DNA of 26,815 bases from an uncultured Clostridium sp. (GTDB taxonomy: Bacteria > Bacillota > Clostridia > Lachnospirales > Lachnospiraceae): positions 1 through 26,815 of the forward strand of contig USJW01000066.1 in assembly GCA_900555045.1 (NCBI GenBank). The letters run 5' to 3'. The notes under the pieces were generated by a model that was not told the DNA's origin, did no database searches, and saw nothing but the letters and a program-made list of their open reading frames with translations. The position numbers and the translations under genes are program-made. Within the stretch, counting starts at the first letter, position 1. Each line of letters begins with the position of its first letter. Shown here piece by piece: positions 13,644 to 21,033 of the stretch.

Positions 13644-15350
13644 TTAATTCAGTTTCCCCACCTCAACAATCGCCCCCGCGTCCGCCGATCCCACCAGATA
13701 CGCGTACTTGGCCAGCGCCGCCATCCTCGGCTTCACAAGCGGCTTCCACCCTTTCCTTCTCCGCTCAAACTCTTCCTCGGTGACCTCAATCTTCAGCGTG
13801 CGGTTGTGTATGTCGATCTCGATCACATCCCCGTCCTCCACGAACGCGATGGGGCCGCCGGAGGCCGCCTCGGGGGAGATGTGTCCCACGCAGGGACCGT
13901 GGGTGGCTCCGGAGAACCGGCCGTCCGTGATCAGCGCACAGTCCTCGTCCATCCCGCGCCCCATGATCAGCGCAGTGGTGGACAGCATCTCGCGCATGCC
14001 GGGTCCCCCTTTGGGGCCCTCGTAGCGGATGACGATGACCGTCCCCTTCTCGATCTCCCCCGCGCTGATAGCCGCGTCCGTCTCCTCCATGGAGTTGAAC
14101 ACCCGGGCCCTGCCCTTAAAGTAGTACATGGACTCCTTCACCCCGGACTGCTTGATCACGGCTCCGTTGGGGGCCAGATTTCCCTTAAGGACGGCGATTC
14201 CGCCCTCCGGCCGCTGGGGATGGTCCACCGGCTTAATCACATCGTCCGTGACCACCTTGACCGGCGCCAGAAGCTCCGCCACCGTCTTTCCGGTGACCGT
14301 CATCTGGTCCGTGTGCAGGCGGTCCTCGATGGCCTTTAACACCGCCGGGATCCCGCCGCTGGAGTCCAGGGACACGATCGGGTACGCTCCGGAGGGCTGC
14401 AGGTTGCAGATAAACGGCACCTCCCGGCTGATCCGGTCAAAGTCCTCAAGGCTCAGCTCGACCCCCGCCTCGTGGGCGATGGCCAACAGATGGAGCACCA
14501 GGTTTGTGGACGACCCCGTCGCCATGGCCCCCACAACCCCGTTTAAAAGCGTCTCTCTTGTGAGAATCTTTTTCGGCGTGATCCCCTTCTCCAAGAGTCT
14601 CATCACCGCCCGCCCGGACTCCTTTGCCAGACGCTTGCGCTCGATGGACACCGCCGGGGCCGTTCCCGCGCCCGGAAGCGCCATTCCCAAAACCTCCGTC
14701 AGCATGCACATGGAGTTGGCGGTTCCCAGGTGCGCGCAGCTTCCCACGGTGGGAAGCGCCGCGCGCTCCGCCTTCCTCATCTCCTCCGGGGTGCACACTC
14801 CTTTTTCCACGCGGCCCGGATACTCGCGAAGCTCGCAGGAGCAGAACAGCGGATTTCCGCCCACATTTCCCGGGAGCATGGGCCCCCCGGGGACCACGAT
14901 GGCCGGGATGTCCAGCCTTGCGGCCGCCATCAGCATGCCCGGGATAATCTTGTCACACCCAGGCAGCAGCACCATCGCGTCAAAGTGATGGGCCTCCACC
15001 ACCATCTCCACCGAATCGGCGATCAGATCCCGGCTGGCCAGAGGGTAACGCATCCCCTTGTGCCCCTGGCACAGCCCGTCGCAGATGGCGATGGTCTCCG
15101 ACAGCTTCGGCACACCGCCCATCTCAAGAATTCCCTGTTTCGCGTAATCCGCCAGCTCCCGCAGGTGCGTATGCCCCGGAACCATCTCGCTGAAGGAACC
15201 GATCACCGCCACAAACGGCTTTTTCATGTCCTCCTCGTCCATCCCGGTGGCGTACAACAGGGCCCGCTCGCCCGAGCGCCCTAACCCGTTGGTCAGCATG
15301 CTGCTGCGGTACTTTGGATCCTTTATCTCAAATTCTTTCTGGTAATCCAT
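13644..15350 (-). CDS. IlvD/Edd-family dehydratase (dihydroxy-acid or sugar-acid dehydratase)
   Basis: A 568-residue iron-sulfur dehydratase, normal length for IlvD. Cluster and metal motifs are AICDG (88-92), GCDKIIPGML (131-140; Cys132) and VGSCAHLGTANSM (202-214; Cys205); ITDGRFSGATHGP lies in the C-terminal half. The early motif reads GSFSEMVPGH, lacking the PCN cysteine of the [2Fe-2S] type, as in the E. coli IlvD. It removes water from a 2,3-dihydroxy acid to give a 2-keto acid. There are no ilvB/C/E or leu genes nearby. Instead it heads an operon with a permease, an esterase and a metallo-hydrolase, divergent from a LysR gene. A catabolic substrate such as a sugar acid is therefore more likely than valine/isoleucine synthesis, though that is inference. 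Biosynthetic use cannot be excluded by sequence alone. Confidence 0.88.
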   Translation of the reverse strand: MDYQKEFEIKDPKYRSSMLTNGLGRSGERALLYATGMDEEDMKKPFVAVIGSFSEMVPGHTHLRELADYAKQGILEMGGVPKLSETIAICDGLCQGHKGMRYPLASRDLIADSVEMVVEAHHFDAMVLLPGCDKIIPGMLMAAARLDIPAIVVPGGPMLPGNVGGNPLFCSCELREYPGRVEKGVCTPEEMRKAERAALPTVGSCAHLGTANSMCMLTEVLGMALPGAGTAPAVSIERKRLAKESGRAVMRLLEKGITPKKILTRETLLNGVVGAMATGSSTNLVLHLLAIAHEAGVELSLEDFDRISREVPFICNLQPSGAYPIVSLDSSGGIPAVLKAIEDRLHTDQMTVTGKTVAELLAPVKVVTDDVIKPVDHPQRPEGGIAVLKGNLAPNGAVIKQSGVKESMYYFKGRARVFNSMEETDAAISAGEIEKGTVIVIRYEGPKGGPGMREMLSTTALIMGRGMDEDCALITDGRFSGATHGPCVGHISPEAASGGPIAFVEDGDVIEIDIHNRTLKIEVTEEEFERRRKGWKPLVKPRMAALAKYAYLVGSADAGAIVEVGKLN

Positions 15351-15396
15351 CGTCCTCTTCTCTCCCTCCCACTCTCTGAAGTTCTTTCTAAGCTAA

Positions 15397-15425
15397 ATTA
15401 TAACAACGCCGATAACTTAAGTAAA
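15397..15425 (-). promoter_or_regulatory. Sigma-A-type promoter of the IlvD operon
   Basis: On the minus strand TTTACT (15425-15420) and TATAAT (15402-15397) are separated by 17 bases, so transcription would start near 15390, about 40 bases before the ATG. The weak -35 and adjacent palindromes suit an activated promoter. Confidence 0.65.
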
Positions 15426-15465
15426 TTTAATAATACTTTTTTTAATTTTAGTAAAACTTAAATAT
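15415..15465. promoter_or_regulatory. Candidate LysR-type operator region
   Basis: An AT-rich stretch carries the perfect palindrome ACTTAAGT (15415-15422, overlapping the IlvD -35) and a related block with AGT-AAA-ACT and AACTTAAA around 15450-15461. The second block lies about 60-70 bases upstream of the predicted IlvD start, where LysR regulators bind their primary site. Inferred from position and symmetry. Confidence 0.4.
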
Positions 15466-15479
15466 CTTTCCAAAAACCG

Positions 15480-15508
15480 TTGTCTTTTGCCTCTCTGGCA
15501 TTTATAAT
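15480..15508 (+). promoter_or_regulatory. Sigma-A-type promoter of the LysR gene
   Basis: TTGTCT (15480-15485) and a perfect TATAAT (15503-15508) are separated by 17 bases. Transcription would begin near 15515, 34 bases before the ATG at 15549. Confidence 0.72.
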
Positions 15509-15548
15509 GTCACTAACCAGACAGAAGAGAGCAGGAAGGGGGATTTCC

Positions 15549-16454
15549 ATGAACCTAAAGGACATCGAATACATCGTCGCGATCGCGCAGGAGCGCAGTC
15601 TAACCCGAGCGGCGGAGCAGCTATTTATCACCCCCTCCGCCCTGACCCAGCAGCTGAACCACCTGGAACAGGAGATCGGTGCGCCGCTGTTTTTCCGCTC
15701 CCGCAACGGCTGGACCACCACGGAGGCCGGGGACATCTACTTAGAGACCGCGAGGGAGATGCTGCGGATGCGCCGCGAGACCTACAAGCGGCTCCAGGAC
15801 GTGGTCAACACCCGAAAGGGATCCCTCTCCGTCGGCTTCCCCCCGGAGCGCGGCGCCGCCATGTTCACCAGCGTCTACCCCACGTTTCACCGGCGCTACC
15901 CGGAAATCACCATCAATGTGCGCGAGGTCAGCGTGCGAAAACAGCAGCAGATGATCGCCAAGGGGGACTTGGATATCGGGTTCATGACCCTCTGCGAAAA
16001 GCACCAGACGGACGACGAGTACATCTTCATCAACACGGAGGAGCTGGTTTTGGCCGTCCCAAAGGTTCATCCCCTGTGCCGCGAACTCCCCCCGTCCCCT
16101 CCCGGCGAATTCCCGGAAATCGATCTCTCCCTCCTGCGCTATGAGCCCTTCGCCCACATGTACAAGGGTTCCACTGTGCGGGAGTTCGTGGACGACGTGT
16201 TACGCCAGGCCAATTTCCGCCCTGCCGTCCTGTTTGAGACCGCCCGAGCTCAGACCATCATCGAGATGGCGGCCGCCAACATGTGCTGCGGCATGGTGCC
16301 CAGCTTTTACGCTTCGAGCGGGCATGACGGAGTGGCCTTCCTCGCCCTGCCCAGCCATCCCACCTGGAACATCAAGGCCAGCTACAAGAGGGGAAGCTAT
16401 CTGAGTCAGGCCGCCAAATACTTTATCGACCTGGCAACCGATTACTGGAATTAA
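15549..16454 (+). CDS. LysR-family transcriptional regulator
   Basis: A 301-residue LysR-type regulator. The N-terminal winged helix-turn-helix is plain (MNLKDIEYIVAIAQERSLTRAAEQL..., with SALTQQLNHLEQEIGAPLFFRS as recognition region), followed by the periplasmic-binding-like co-inducer domain from about residue 90 (GSLSVGFPPERGAAMF). The ATG at 15549 is chosen because AGGAAGGGGG lies five bases upstream, and an earlier in-frame ATG at 15480 precedes the predicted transcription start. It is divergent from the IlvD operon across a 198-base AT-rich gap, the classic LysR arrangement, so it most likely activates that operon in response to its substrate or an intermediate and may repress itself. 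The co-inducer is unknown. Confidence 0.93.
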   Translation: MNLKDIEYIVAIAQERSLTRAAEQLFITPSALTQQLNHLEQEIGAPLFFRSRNGWTTTEAGDIYLETAREMLRMRRETYKRLQDVVNTRKGSLSVGFPPERGAAMFTSVYPTFHRRYPEITINVREVSVRKQQQMIAKGDLDIGFMTLCEKHQTDDEYIFINTEELVLAVPKVHPLCRELPPSPPGEFPEIDLSLLRYEPFAHMYKGSTVREFVDDVLRQANFRPAVLFETARAQTIIEMAAANMCCGMVPSFYASSGHDGVAFLALPSHPTWNIKASYKRGSYLSQAAKYFIDLATDYWN

Positions 16455-16512
16455 GGATGCGCGCTGCAATTGCGCCCCGCAACCGTGCTCCTGCAACCGC
16501 CCCCGCATCCAC

Positions 16513-16580
16513 AAAAAAAGGAAGTCCCGCTCCGCGGCCTGAAATTTTCGAAATTTCACTCCGCCCCTTGCGGTACTCCC
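16513..16580 (-). terminator. Long multi-stem intrinsic terminator after kptA
   Basis: Read on the minus strand, an outer 11-position stem (arms 16580-16570 and 16530-16520, one mismatch, one G-U) encloses GCGG/CCGC and then a perfect 8-bp TGAAATTT/AAATTTCA hairpin with a 3-base loop (16558-16540). Seven T (16519-16513) follow at once. It lies 16 bases after the kptA stop and ends the six-gene operon. The plus-strand side has a looser T-rich tail (TATTTATTTC) that might help stop LysR transcription. Confidence 0.82.
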
Positions 16581-16595
16581 TATTTATTTCCTGTC

Positions 16596-17144
16596 TCACC
16601 CCAGCACCCGTATATACTCAGGCTTCACGCATTTCGTCAGCCACACGCCGTTCTGCGACAGATAAAACCGGCAGCCGTCGCGGTGCATCGCCGCCGCGTC
16701 GATCGCCAGCACGACCGGCGCACCGTGCCGTTTTCCCACCTTCACAGCGGTCTCCTCATCCCTAGACAGGTGCACATACAGCCGGCTCATGGGCTTTAAC
16801 CCCTCCCGCCGGATACTCTCAAGAAACCGGGTGGCTGTCCCGTGGTACAGGCAGTCCGGGGGAACCGTCTCCTGAAGCTCCACATCCACCGGAATGCTAT
16901 GCCCCTGGTTGGCCCGGATCAGCGTTCGGTCCGCGCTAAAGCTGTAGCGCTGCTTCTCATCGGTGCGCACAATTTCCTCCAGAATCTCCAGATCAATCGT
17001 TCGCCCCGTCGCCCGGACTCCCTCAATCAGCTCGCCCACATCGGCCCATCCGTGCTCGTCCAGCCGGATCCCGGCGGCGTCCGGCTTGTGTCTGAGAACT
17101 AGGCTGATAAACACGCTCAGCCTGTCCTTCGTATCCTTTCCCAT
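16596..17144 (-). CDS. kptA: RNA 2'-phosphotransferase (Tpt1/KptA family)
   Basis: A 182-residue protein, full length for bacterial KptA. The family transfers an internal 2'-phosphate from RNA to NAD+, giving ADP-ribose 1'',2''-cyclic phosphate; in fungi this finishes tRNA splicing. The Arg-His-Arg-Arg catalytic set is present: Arg18-His19 in LVLRHKP, Arg66 in EKQRY, and Arg121 in SRLYVHLS. RANQGHS (77-83) and YHGT (100-103) are also conserved. Bacteria have no matching tRNA splicing route, so its physiological RNA substrate is uncertain (RNA repair or ADP-ribosylation have been considered for bacterial members). GGGAGGTG lies eight bases before the ATG. It is the last gene of the operon, 16 bases after the oxidoreductase. 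Confidence 0.93.
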   Translation of the reverse strand: MGKDTKDRLSVFISLVLRHKPDAAGIRLDEHGWADVGELIEGVRATGRTIDLEILEEIVRTDEKQRYSFSADRTLIRANQGHSIPVDVELQETVPPDCLYHGTATRFLESIRREGLKPMSRLYVHLSRDEETAVKVGKRHGAPVVLAIDAAAMHRDGCRFYLSQNGVWLTKCVKPEYIRVLG

Positions 17145-17160
17145 CTGGCTAACACCTCCC

Positions 17161-18141
17161 TCAAGCCTCGTAGCTGAATTTCATCCCCCAGGACCTGCGG
17201 ATCTCGTCCATGAGCCGCAGCACCGTCAGGCTGTCCTGCGGTGTCCAGCGCCCGCTGGCGCTCTCCCCGCGGGCAGCGCACCTGGCCGCCTCCCGGATCT
17301 GATACTCAAAGCCGTTGACCTCCCAGGGGATGGACACCTCGTAGGGCTCCCCGCCATTGGGCTTTACGGTCATCGTCTGCGCCATCTGATAATCCGGAAG
17401 CCAGATGGACCCCTCGCTCCCGAACACCACCGCATTGCGCCCGGTCTCCACGCCGATGGACTGCACCGCGTGTGCGGTCCTTCCGCCCGGGTACTCCAGC
17501 TGCAGGGCGCTGAAATCGTCGGTCCCGTACTCATTGATGTGCACGCTGGAGGTAAAGCGCTCCGGCGCCTCCCCCATCACCATGTGGAGAAAGCCCAGGT
17601 TGTAGATTCCGATGTCCAGCAGCGCGCCTCCGCCCAGATCCGAGTTGAATTTCCGGTCCTTTCTGGCCCCTCTGGAGATAAATCCGAACTCGCAGCGCGC
17701 GTGGCGCACCTCGCCGATCGCTCCCTGGGCGATCAGTTCCCGCATCCGCTCTAAAAGCGGCAGAAAACGGATCCAGAAGGCCTCCATGATGAACAGCCCC
17801 TTCTCCTCTGCCAGCCGGTATAACTCCCTTGCCTGGTCCGCGTTGGTGGTAAACGGCTTCTCACACAGTACATGCTTCCCCATGTTCAGGCACATCTTAC
17901 AGTTCTCATAGTGCATGTTGTTGGGCGTGGACACGTACACCGCCTCCACCTGCGGGTCCGCCGCCATGGCCTCGTAGGAGCCGTACCACGCCGGAATCCC
18001 GTAGGCCCGGGCGAACTCCTCCGCCGCCTCAATTCTTCTGGAGCCCACCGCCGCAAGCGCAGCCTCCTGATCGTCCATCGCATTCACCGTCTCCGCAAAT
18101 TTCTTCGCGATCGTCCCGGTCGCAAGTATTCCAAATCTCAT
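17161..18141 (-). CDS. Gfo/Idh/MocA-family NAD(P)-dependent oxidoreductase
   Basis: A 326-residue cytoplasmic dehydrogenase. The N-terminal Rossmann fold starts MRFGILATGTIAKKFAE and has VYVSTPNNMHYEN (69-81) and the family lysine motif CEKPF (93-97, Lys95); the C-terminal domain has GGGALLDIGIYN near the middle, the usual substrate site of this family. Closest known types are glucose-fructose oxidoreductase and dihydrodiol dehydrogenase, acting on sugars, inositols or diols. The substrate is not readable. GGAGG lies nine bases before the ATG. Its start overlaps the stop of the HAD phosphatase gene by four bases (ATGA), so the two are translated together; a phosphatase plus a sugar dehydrogenase could process a sugar phosphate in turn. 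Confidence 0.9.
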   Translation of the reverse strand: MRFGILATGTIAKKFAETVNAMDDQEAALAAVGSRRIEAAEEFARAYGIPAWYGSYEAMAADPQVEAVYVSTPNNMHYENCKMCLNMGKHVLCEKPFTTNADQARELYRLAEEKGLFIMEAFWIRFLPLLERMRELIAQGAIGEVRHARCEFGFISRGARKDRKFNSDLGGGALLDIGIYNLGFLHMVMGEAPERFTSSVHINEYGTDDFSALQLEYPGGRTAHAVQSIGVETGRNAVVFGSEGSIWLPDYQMAQTMTVKPNGGEPYEVSIPWEVNGFEYQIREAARCAARGESASGRWTPQDSLTVLRLMDEIRRSWGMKFSYEA

Positions 18142-18905
18142 AGGACAATGCCTCCTTCACTGAGTAATTTTAAATAATCTAAAAGTCCCTCTGCGGTCTT
18201 CGCCCGGTAGTCCGGCTGGCTTCCCCACGCGTCCACATCCGTGTACTGGTCCTGCCCGTACATGGCCGCGATACAGGCCACCCGCGCCTCCTGACCCCCG
18301 GCCGCAAGCTCCCGCTGTGCATTCCGGCCGAACACCACGTCCTCCCCGTGATCCCCGATGTACACGTAAAGGCCGCCGCTCTCCGCGCCGTCAAGCCCCA
18401 AAAGCTCCAGGCAGCGCATAAATCCCACCGCGTCCGGCTTCTGCCTGTCAAGCGGGATGTCGTCATGCCCCACCACCGCCTGAAAACAGCCGCCGATGCC
18501 GTAGTGATCCAACATCTGCCGGATATTTTCTGAGCTGTTCTGAGAACAGATCCCCATGGGGATCCTTAAGGTTTCGCCCAGAAAGAGAATCGCTTCCTTA
18601 AGCCCCTCCGCCATCAGCGGTGGAATCGTCCGGTTATTCAGCTGGCAGGGCGTCCACAGCGTCCCCGCCTCGTCGGTCTGCTCCGGCGACAGGCCGAAAT
18701 ACCGGGCGTACAGCTCCCGCCAGTTTTTACACTGGTAGTTGGCCTCCTGGTACTTTTCTAAGTCGGTCAGAATCTCCGGAACATGTTGGTCCACATCCGG
18801 GTCAAAGTGCCGCAGCACATCAATGGTCACCGCCATGTTTTTTATGGTGCTGTTCACCAGCGTCCCGTCGTAATCCCACAAAATCGCCTTAATTTTTTGC
18901 TCCAT
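18138..18905 (-). CDS. HAD-superfamily phosphatase
   Basis: A 255-residue haloacid dehalogenase-type hydrolase. Motif I is WDYDGTLVNST (10-20; nucleophile Asp11, acid/base Asp13), motif II ICSQNSSENI, motif III around RQKPDAVGF, and motif IV YIGDHGEDVVFG. The helical cap between motifs I and II is of the phosphoglycolate phosphatase size. It dephosphorylates a small metabolite, possibly a sugar phosphate given the neighbouring oxidoreductase. The ATG at 18905 is chosen because AAGGAG lies five bases upstream; a longer frame back to 19208 only overlaps the upstream gene and has a low-complexity Arg/Ser/Thr-rich N-terminus. It overlaps the guanylate-kinase-like gene by 17 bases and the oxidoreductase gene by four. 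Confidence 0.88.
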   Translation of the reverse strand: MEQKIKAILWDYDGTLVNSTIKNMAVTIDVLRHFDPDVDQHVPEILTDLEKYQEANYQCKNWRELYARYFGLSPEQTDEAGTLWTPCQLNNRTIPPLMAEGLKEAILFLGETLRIPMGICSQNSSENIRQMLDHYGIGGCFQAVVGHDDIPLDRQKPDAVGFMRCLELLGLDGAESGGLYVYIGDHGEDVVFGRNAQRELAAGGQEARVACIAAMYGQDQYTDVDAWGSQPDYRAKTAEGLLDYLKLLSEGGIVL

Positions 18906-19530
18906 TTCCGCTCCTTCCCACGCCGGGCGCCGGGCAAATCCGGCGGATGTCCCGCACGATGGACGCCAGGCAGGCTTCCAGCTCAATATTTTCGTACTGC
19001 CGCTTGATGCCGCAGCGGCGCAGGTTCTCCTCCTTAAAGTCCTCCTCGTCCGCCAGGAACCGGCGGCACATCTCCTTGTACTTGGGCACCTTCTGCTGCC
19101 GCTCCCGCGCCAGGGCCCGCTCCAGGCGCAGGCCGTCCTCCACGCAGATGTACACCGGCACCAGCGCCTCTCTGCCGTAGTACTCCCTGAGCTTTTCGTA
19201 GGACTCAAGCGTCCCCATCATCAGATAGCTTCCGCGCGCCAGGTCAATCTGGCCGTCGTCCACCGTAAAATAATCCCATGGCCCGTACACGGTCTGGTAG
19301 GTCCTGCACTCGATCAGCTTCCCGTTCCGTCTGGTCTCCTCCAGAAAGGCGCGGTCCACAAAATAGTACTCCACCCCATCGGTCTCACCGTCCCGGATCG
19401 GCCGCGTGGTGTACATGGTCACCGTTTTATAGTCAGAAAGCTCCTCCTGAAGACGCTTGTAGATCGTGTCCTTCCCGGATGCGCTCTTCCCCATCACGTA
19501 AAAAATCTTTCCCATTTCTTGTCTTCCCAT
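18889..19530 (-). CDS. Guanylate-kinase-like P-loop protein
   Basis: A 213-residue protein of the guanylate kinase fold. The P-loop MGKSASGKDT lies at residues 13-22 and the GMP-binding region shows YTTRPIRDGETDGVEYYFVD (about 40-59), then GTLESYEKL. Compared with housekeeping Gmk the P-loop is unusual (SASGKD instead of GPSGVGK), and the C-terminal third (CVEDGLRLERALARERQQ..., RCGIKRQYENIEL) is divergent, so it may be a paralogue rather than the essential gmk. I therefore give no symbol. The start could be 19530 (six bases after the decarboxylase stop) or the ATG at 19515; neither has a strong ribosome site. The pairing with an Orn/Lys/Arg decarboxylase recalls the decarboxylase/nucleotide kinase neighbourhoods of other Firmicutes. 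Confidence 0.78.
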   Translation of the reverse strand: MGRQEMGKIFYVMGKSASGKDTIYKRLQEELSDYKTVTMYTTRPIRDGETDGVEYYFVDRAFLEETRRNGKLIECRTYQTVYGPWDYFTVDDGQIDLARGSYLMMGTLESYEKLREYYGREALVPVYICVEDGLRLERALARERQQKVPKYKEMCRRFLADEEDFKEENLRRCGIKRQYENIELEACLASIVRDIRRICPAPGVGRSGNGAKN

Positions 19531-19536
19531 CTGTCT

Positions 19537-21033
19537 TTATTTCCGCTTTACCACATTCAAAAACTTAAGTGTCTGGTCCTTCGGCCCCTGGACCGCAAGC
19601 CCTTTCCTCATGTAGTCCATCACCAGGTCGAGGGCCTCCCGGCTGATCTCCTCCCCGGGGGCGATAATCGGAATCCCCGGCGGATAGACATAGATGTACT
19701 CCCCGGAGATACACCCGCAGCTCCCGGAAAGCTCCACCTGCACGGTCTCCCCGTCCATGGCCTCCGCGATAGGCATAAGGCTTTTGGCGCGCGCGAACTC
19801 ATGGACAGAATTTTCCCGCGCAGTCCCCGGCAGTTTCCCCGCGCACTCCCCATCGATTTCCATCAGCGCCCTCTCAAGCCGCAAAAGCCCTTCCCCGCTG
19901 TCAAACACCGACGTGATCGCGGTGGCATACCCCGCCGCACACATCTCCATCTCCAGATGATACCGCTCCCTAAGCCTCCGGTCCAGCTCTGCGCCGCTTA
20001 TCCCGGCACCCCCTGTTGCGATCACCACCTTCGAGATATCCACATTAAAGATCCCGTACCGCCCTCTAAGCTCCTCGCCCACAAGCTTCAAACGATTCAT
20101 CCGCCCCAGGCGTTCCCTCATATCCCGAATCCTTCGAACATACCGGTCAATGGCGTTTCCTTCCATCCCACGCTCTGCCCGCAGCTGCTCCATCACCGCC
20201 ACCGCGTTCTCGATGGACGCCATGAGCACATAGGAGGGGCTGCTGCTCTGGTAGATCTGCAAAAAACGCTCCAGGCGCGCCAAATCCACCCGCGGCCCGT
20301 CCTCCCCGCCGCGCCCCACATGCAAAAGCGCTGTCTGGGTCAGGCTGGGCAGTGTCTTGTGCACGCTCTGGATCACCAAATCCGCCCCCTGCTCAAGGGC
20401 GGATACCGGAAACTCATCCGCATAGCGGAAATGGGCCCCGTGGGCCTCGTCCACAATGAGTGGCAGCCCTGCCCGGTGCACAATCTCCGCAATTTTGTGG
20501 ATATCCGATACAATTCCGTCGTAGGTTGGGGATACCACCAGCACCGCGCGGATGTCCGGATAGGTTTTCAGGGCTTTTTCCACATCCTCCGGCAAAATTC
20601 CGCCCTGTATCCCCATCTCCGGCACCGGCTGTGGATACAGGTAGACCGTGTTCATGCGGTTCAAGTACGCGCCATGGTAGGCGGACTTGTGACAGTTGCG
20701 CGCCATCAGAATTCGCCCGCCGTGCCCCACGCAGGCGCTGACCGACGCCAGAATTCCGCTGCTGCTTCCGTTCACCAGATAATAGGTCCGCGCCGCGCCG
20801 TAAACCCCAGCGGCCCACTCCATGGACTCCCGCAGGATTCCCTCCGGGTGGTGCAGGTTGTCAAAACCGTCGATCTCCGTGATATCGATGGTGAACGGGT
20901 TGGGAAACTCCATCTCCGGCGCCCCGGCGCCCGCCTCCCCCTTTAACCGCTTGTGCCCCGGCATGTGAAACGGATACATATCCGTCTGATTGTACTGAGC
21001 CAGCCGGCTGACCAGCCGTTCCTCCCGCCTCAT
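19537..21033 (-). CDS. Orn/Lys/Arg decarboxylase-family PLP enzyme
   Basis: A 498-residue fold-type I PLP enzyme, the short Firmicute form (like SpeA or YaaO of Bacillus) without the N-terminal receiver-like wing of the E. coli decarboxylases. It has FHMPGHKR (22-29), VNGSSSGILA (88-97), VDEAHGAHF (194-202) and the PLP lysine in QSVHKTLPSLTQTA (Lys226). It should decarboxylate a basic amino acid to a polyamine precursor such as agmatine, cadaverine or putrescine; which one cannot be decided. The C-terminal domain has the expected YPPGIPIIAPGEEI motif. The start overlaps the stop of the FlaR-like gene by four bases (ATGA), and the kinase-like gene follows after six bases. Confidence 0.92.
   Translation of the reverse strand: MRREERLVSRLAQYNQTDMYPFHMPGHKRLKGEAGAGAPEMEFPNPFTIDITEIDGFDNLHHPEGILRESMEWAAGVYGAARTYYLVNGSSSGILASVSACVGHGGRILMARNCHKSAYHGAYLNRMNTVYLYPQPVPEMGIQGGILPEDVEKALKTYPDIRAVLVVSPTYDGIVSDIHKIAEIVHRAGLPLIVDEAHGAHFRYADEFPVSALEQGADLVIQSVHKTLPSLTQTALLHVGRGGEDGPRVDLARLERFLQIYQSSSPSYVLMASIENAVAVMEQLRAERGMEGNAIDRYVRRIRDMRERLGRMNRLKLVGEELRGRYGIFNVDISKVVIATGGAGISGAELDRRLRERYHLEMEMCAAGYATAITSVFDSGEGLLRLERALMEIDGECAGKLPGTARENSVHEFARAKSLMPIAEAMDGETVQVELSGSCGCISGEYIYVYPPGIPIIAPGEEISREALDLVMDYMRKGLAVQGPKDQTLKFLNVVKRK

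Noticed and set aside
13644..15350. A branched-chain amino acid biosynthesis locus around IlvD.
   Set aside because: No ilvB, ilvC, ilvE or leu gene is adjacent; all neighbours are a permease, hydrolases and a LysR regulator.
18906..19208. An N-terminal extension of the HAD phosphatase of about 101 residues.
   Set aside because: It overlaps the guanylate-kinase-like gene, is Arg/Ser/Thr-rich and has no family match, while the ATG at 18905 has AAGGAG at good spacing.
19519..20946. A plus-strand open frame of about 475 codons opposite the decarboxylase.
   Set aside because: Low-complexity His/Pro/Arg-rich translation, antisense to a well-conserved PLP enzyme, no start signals.
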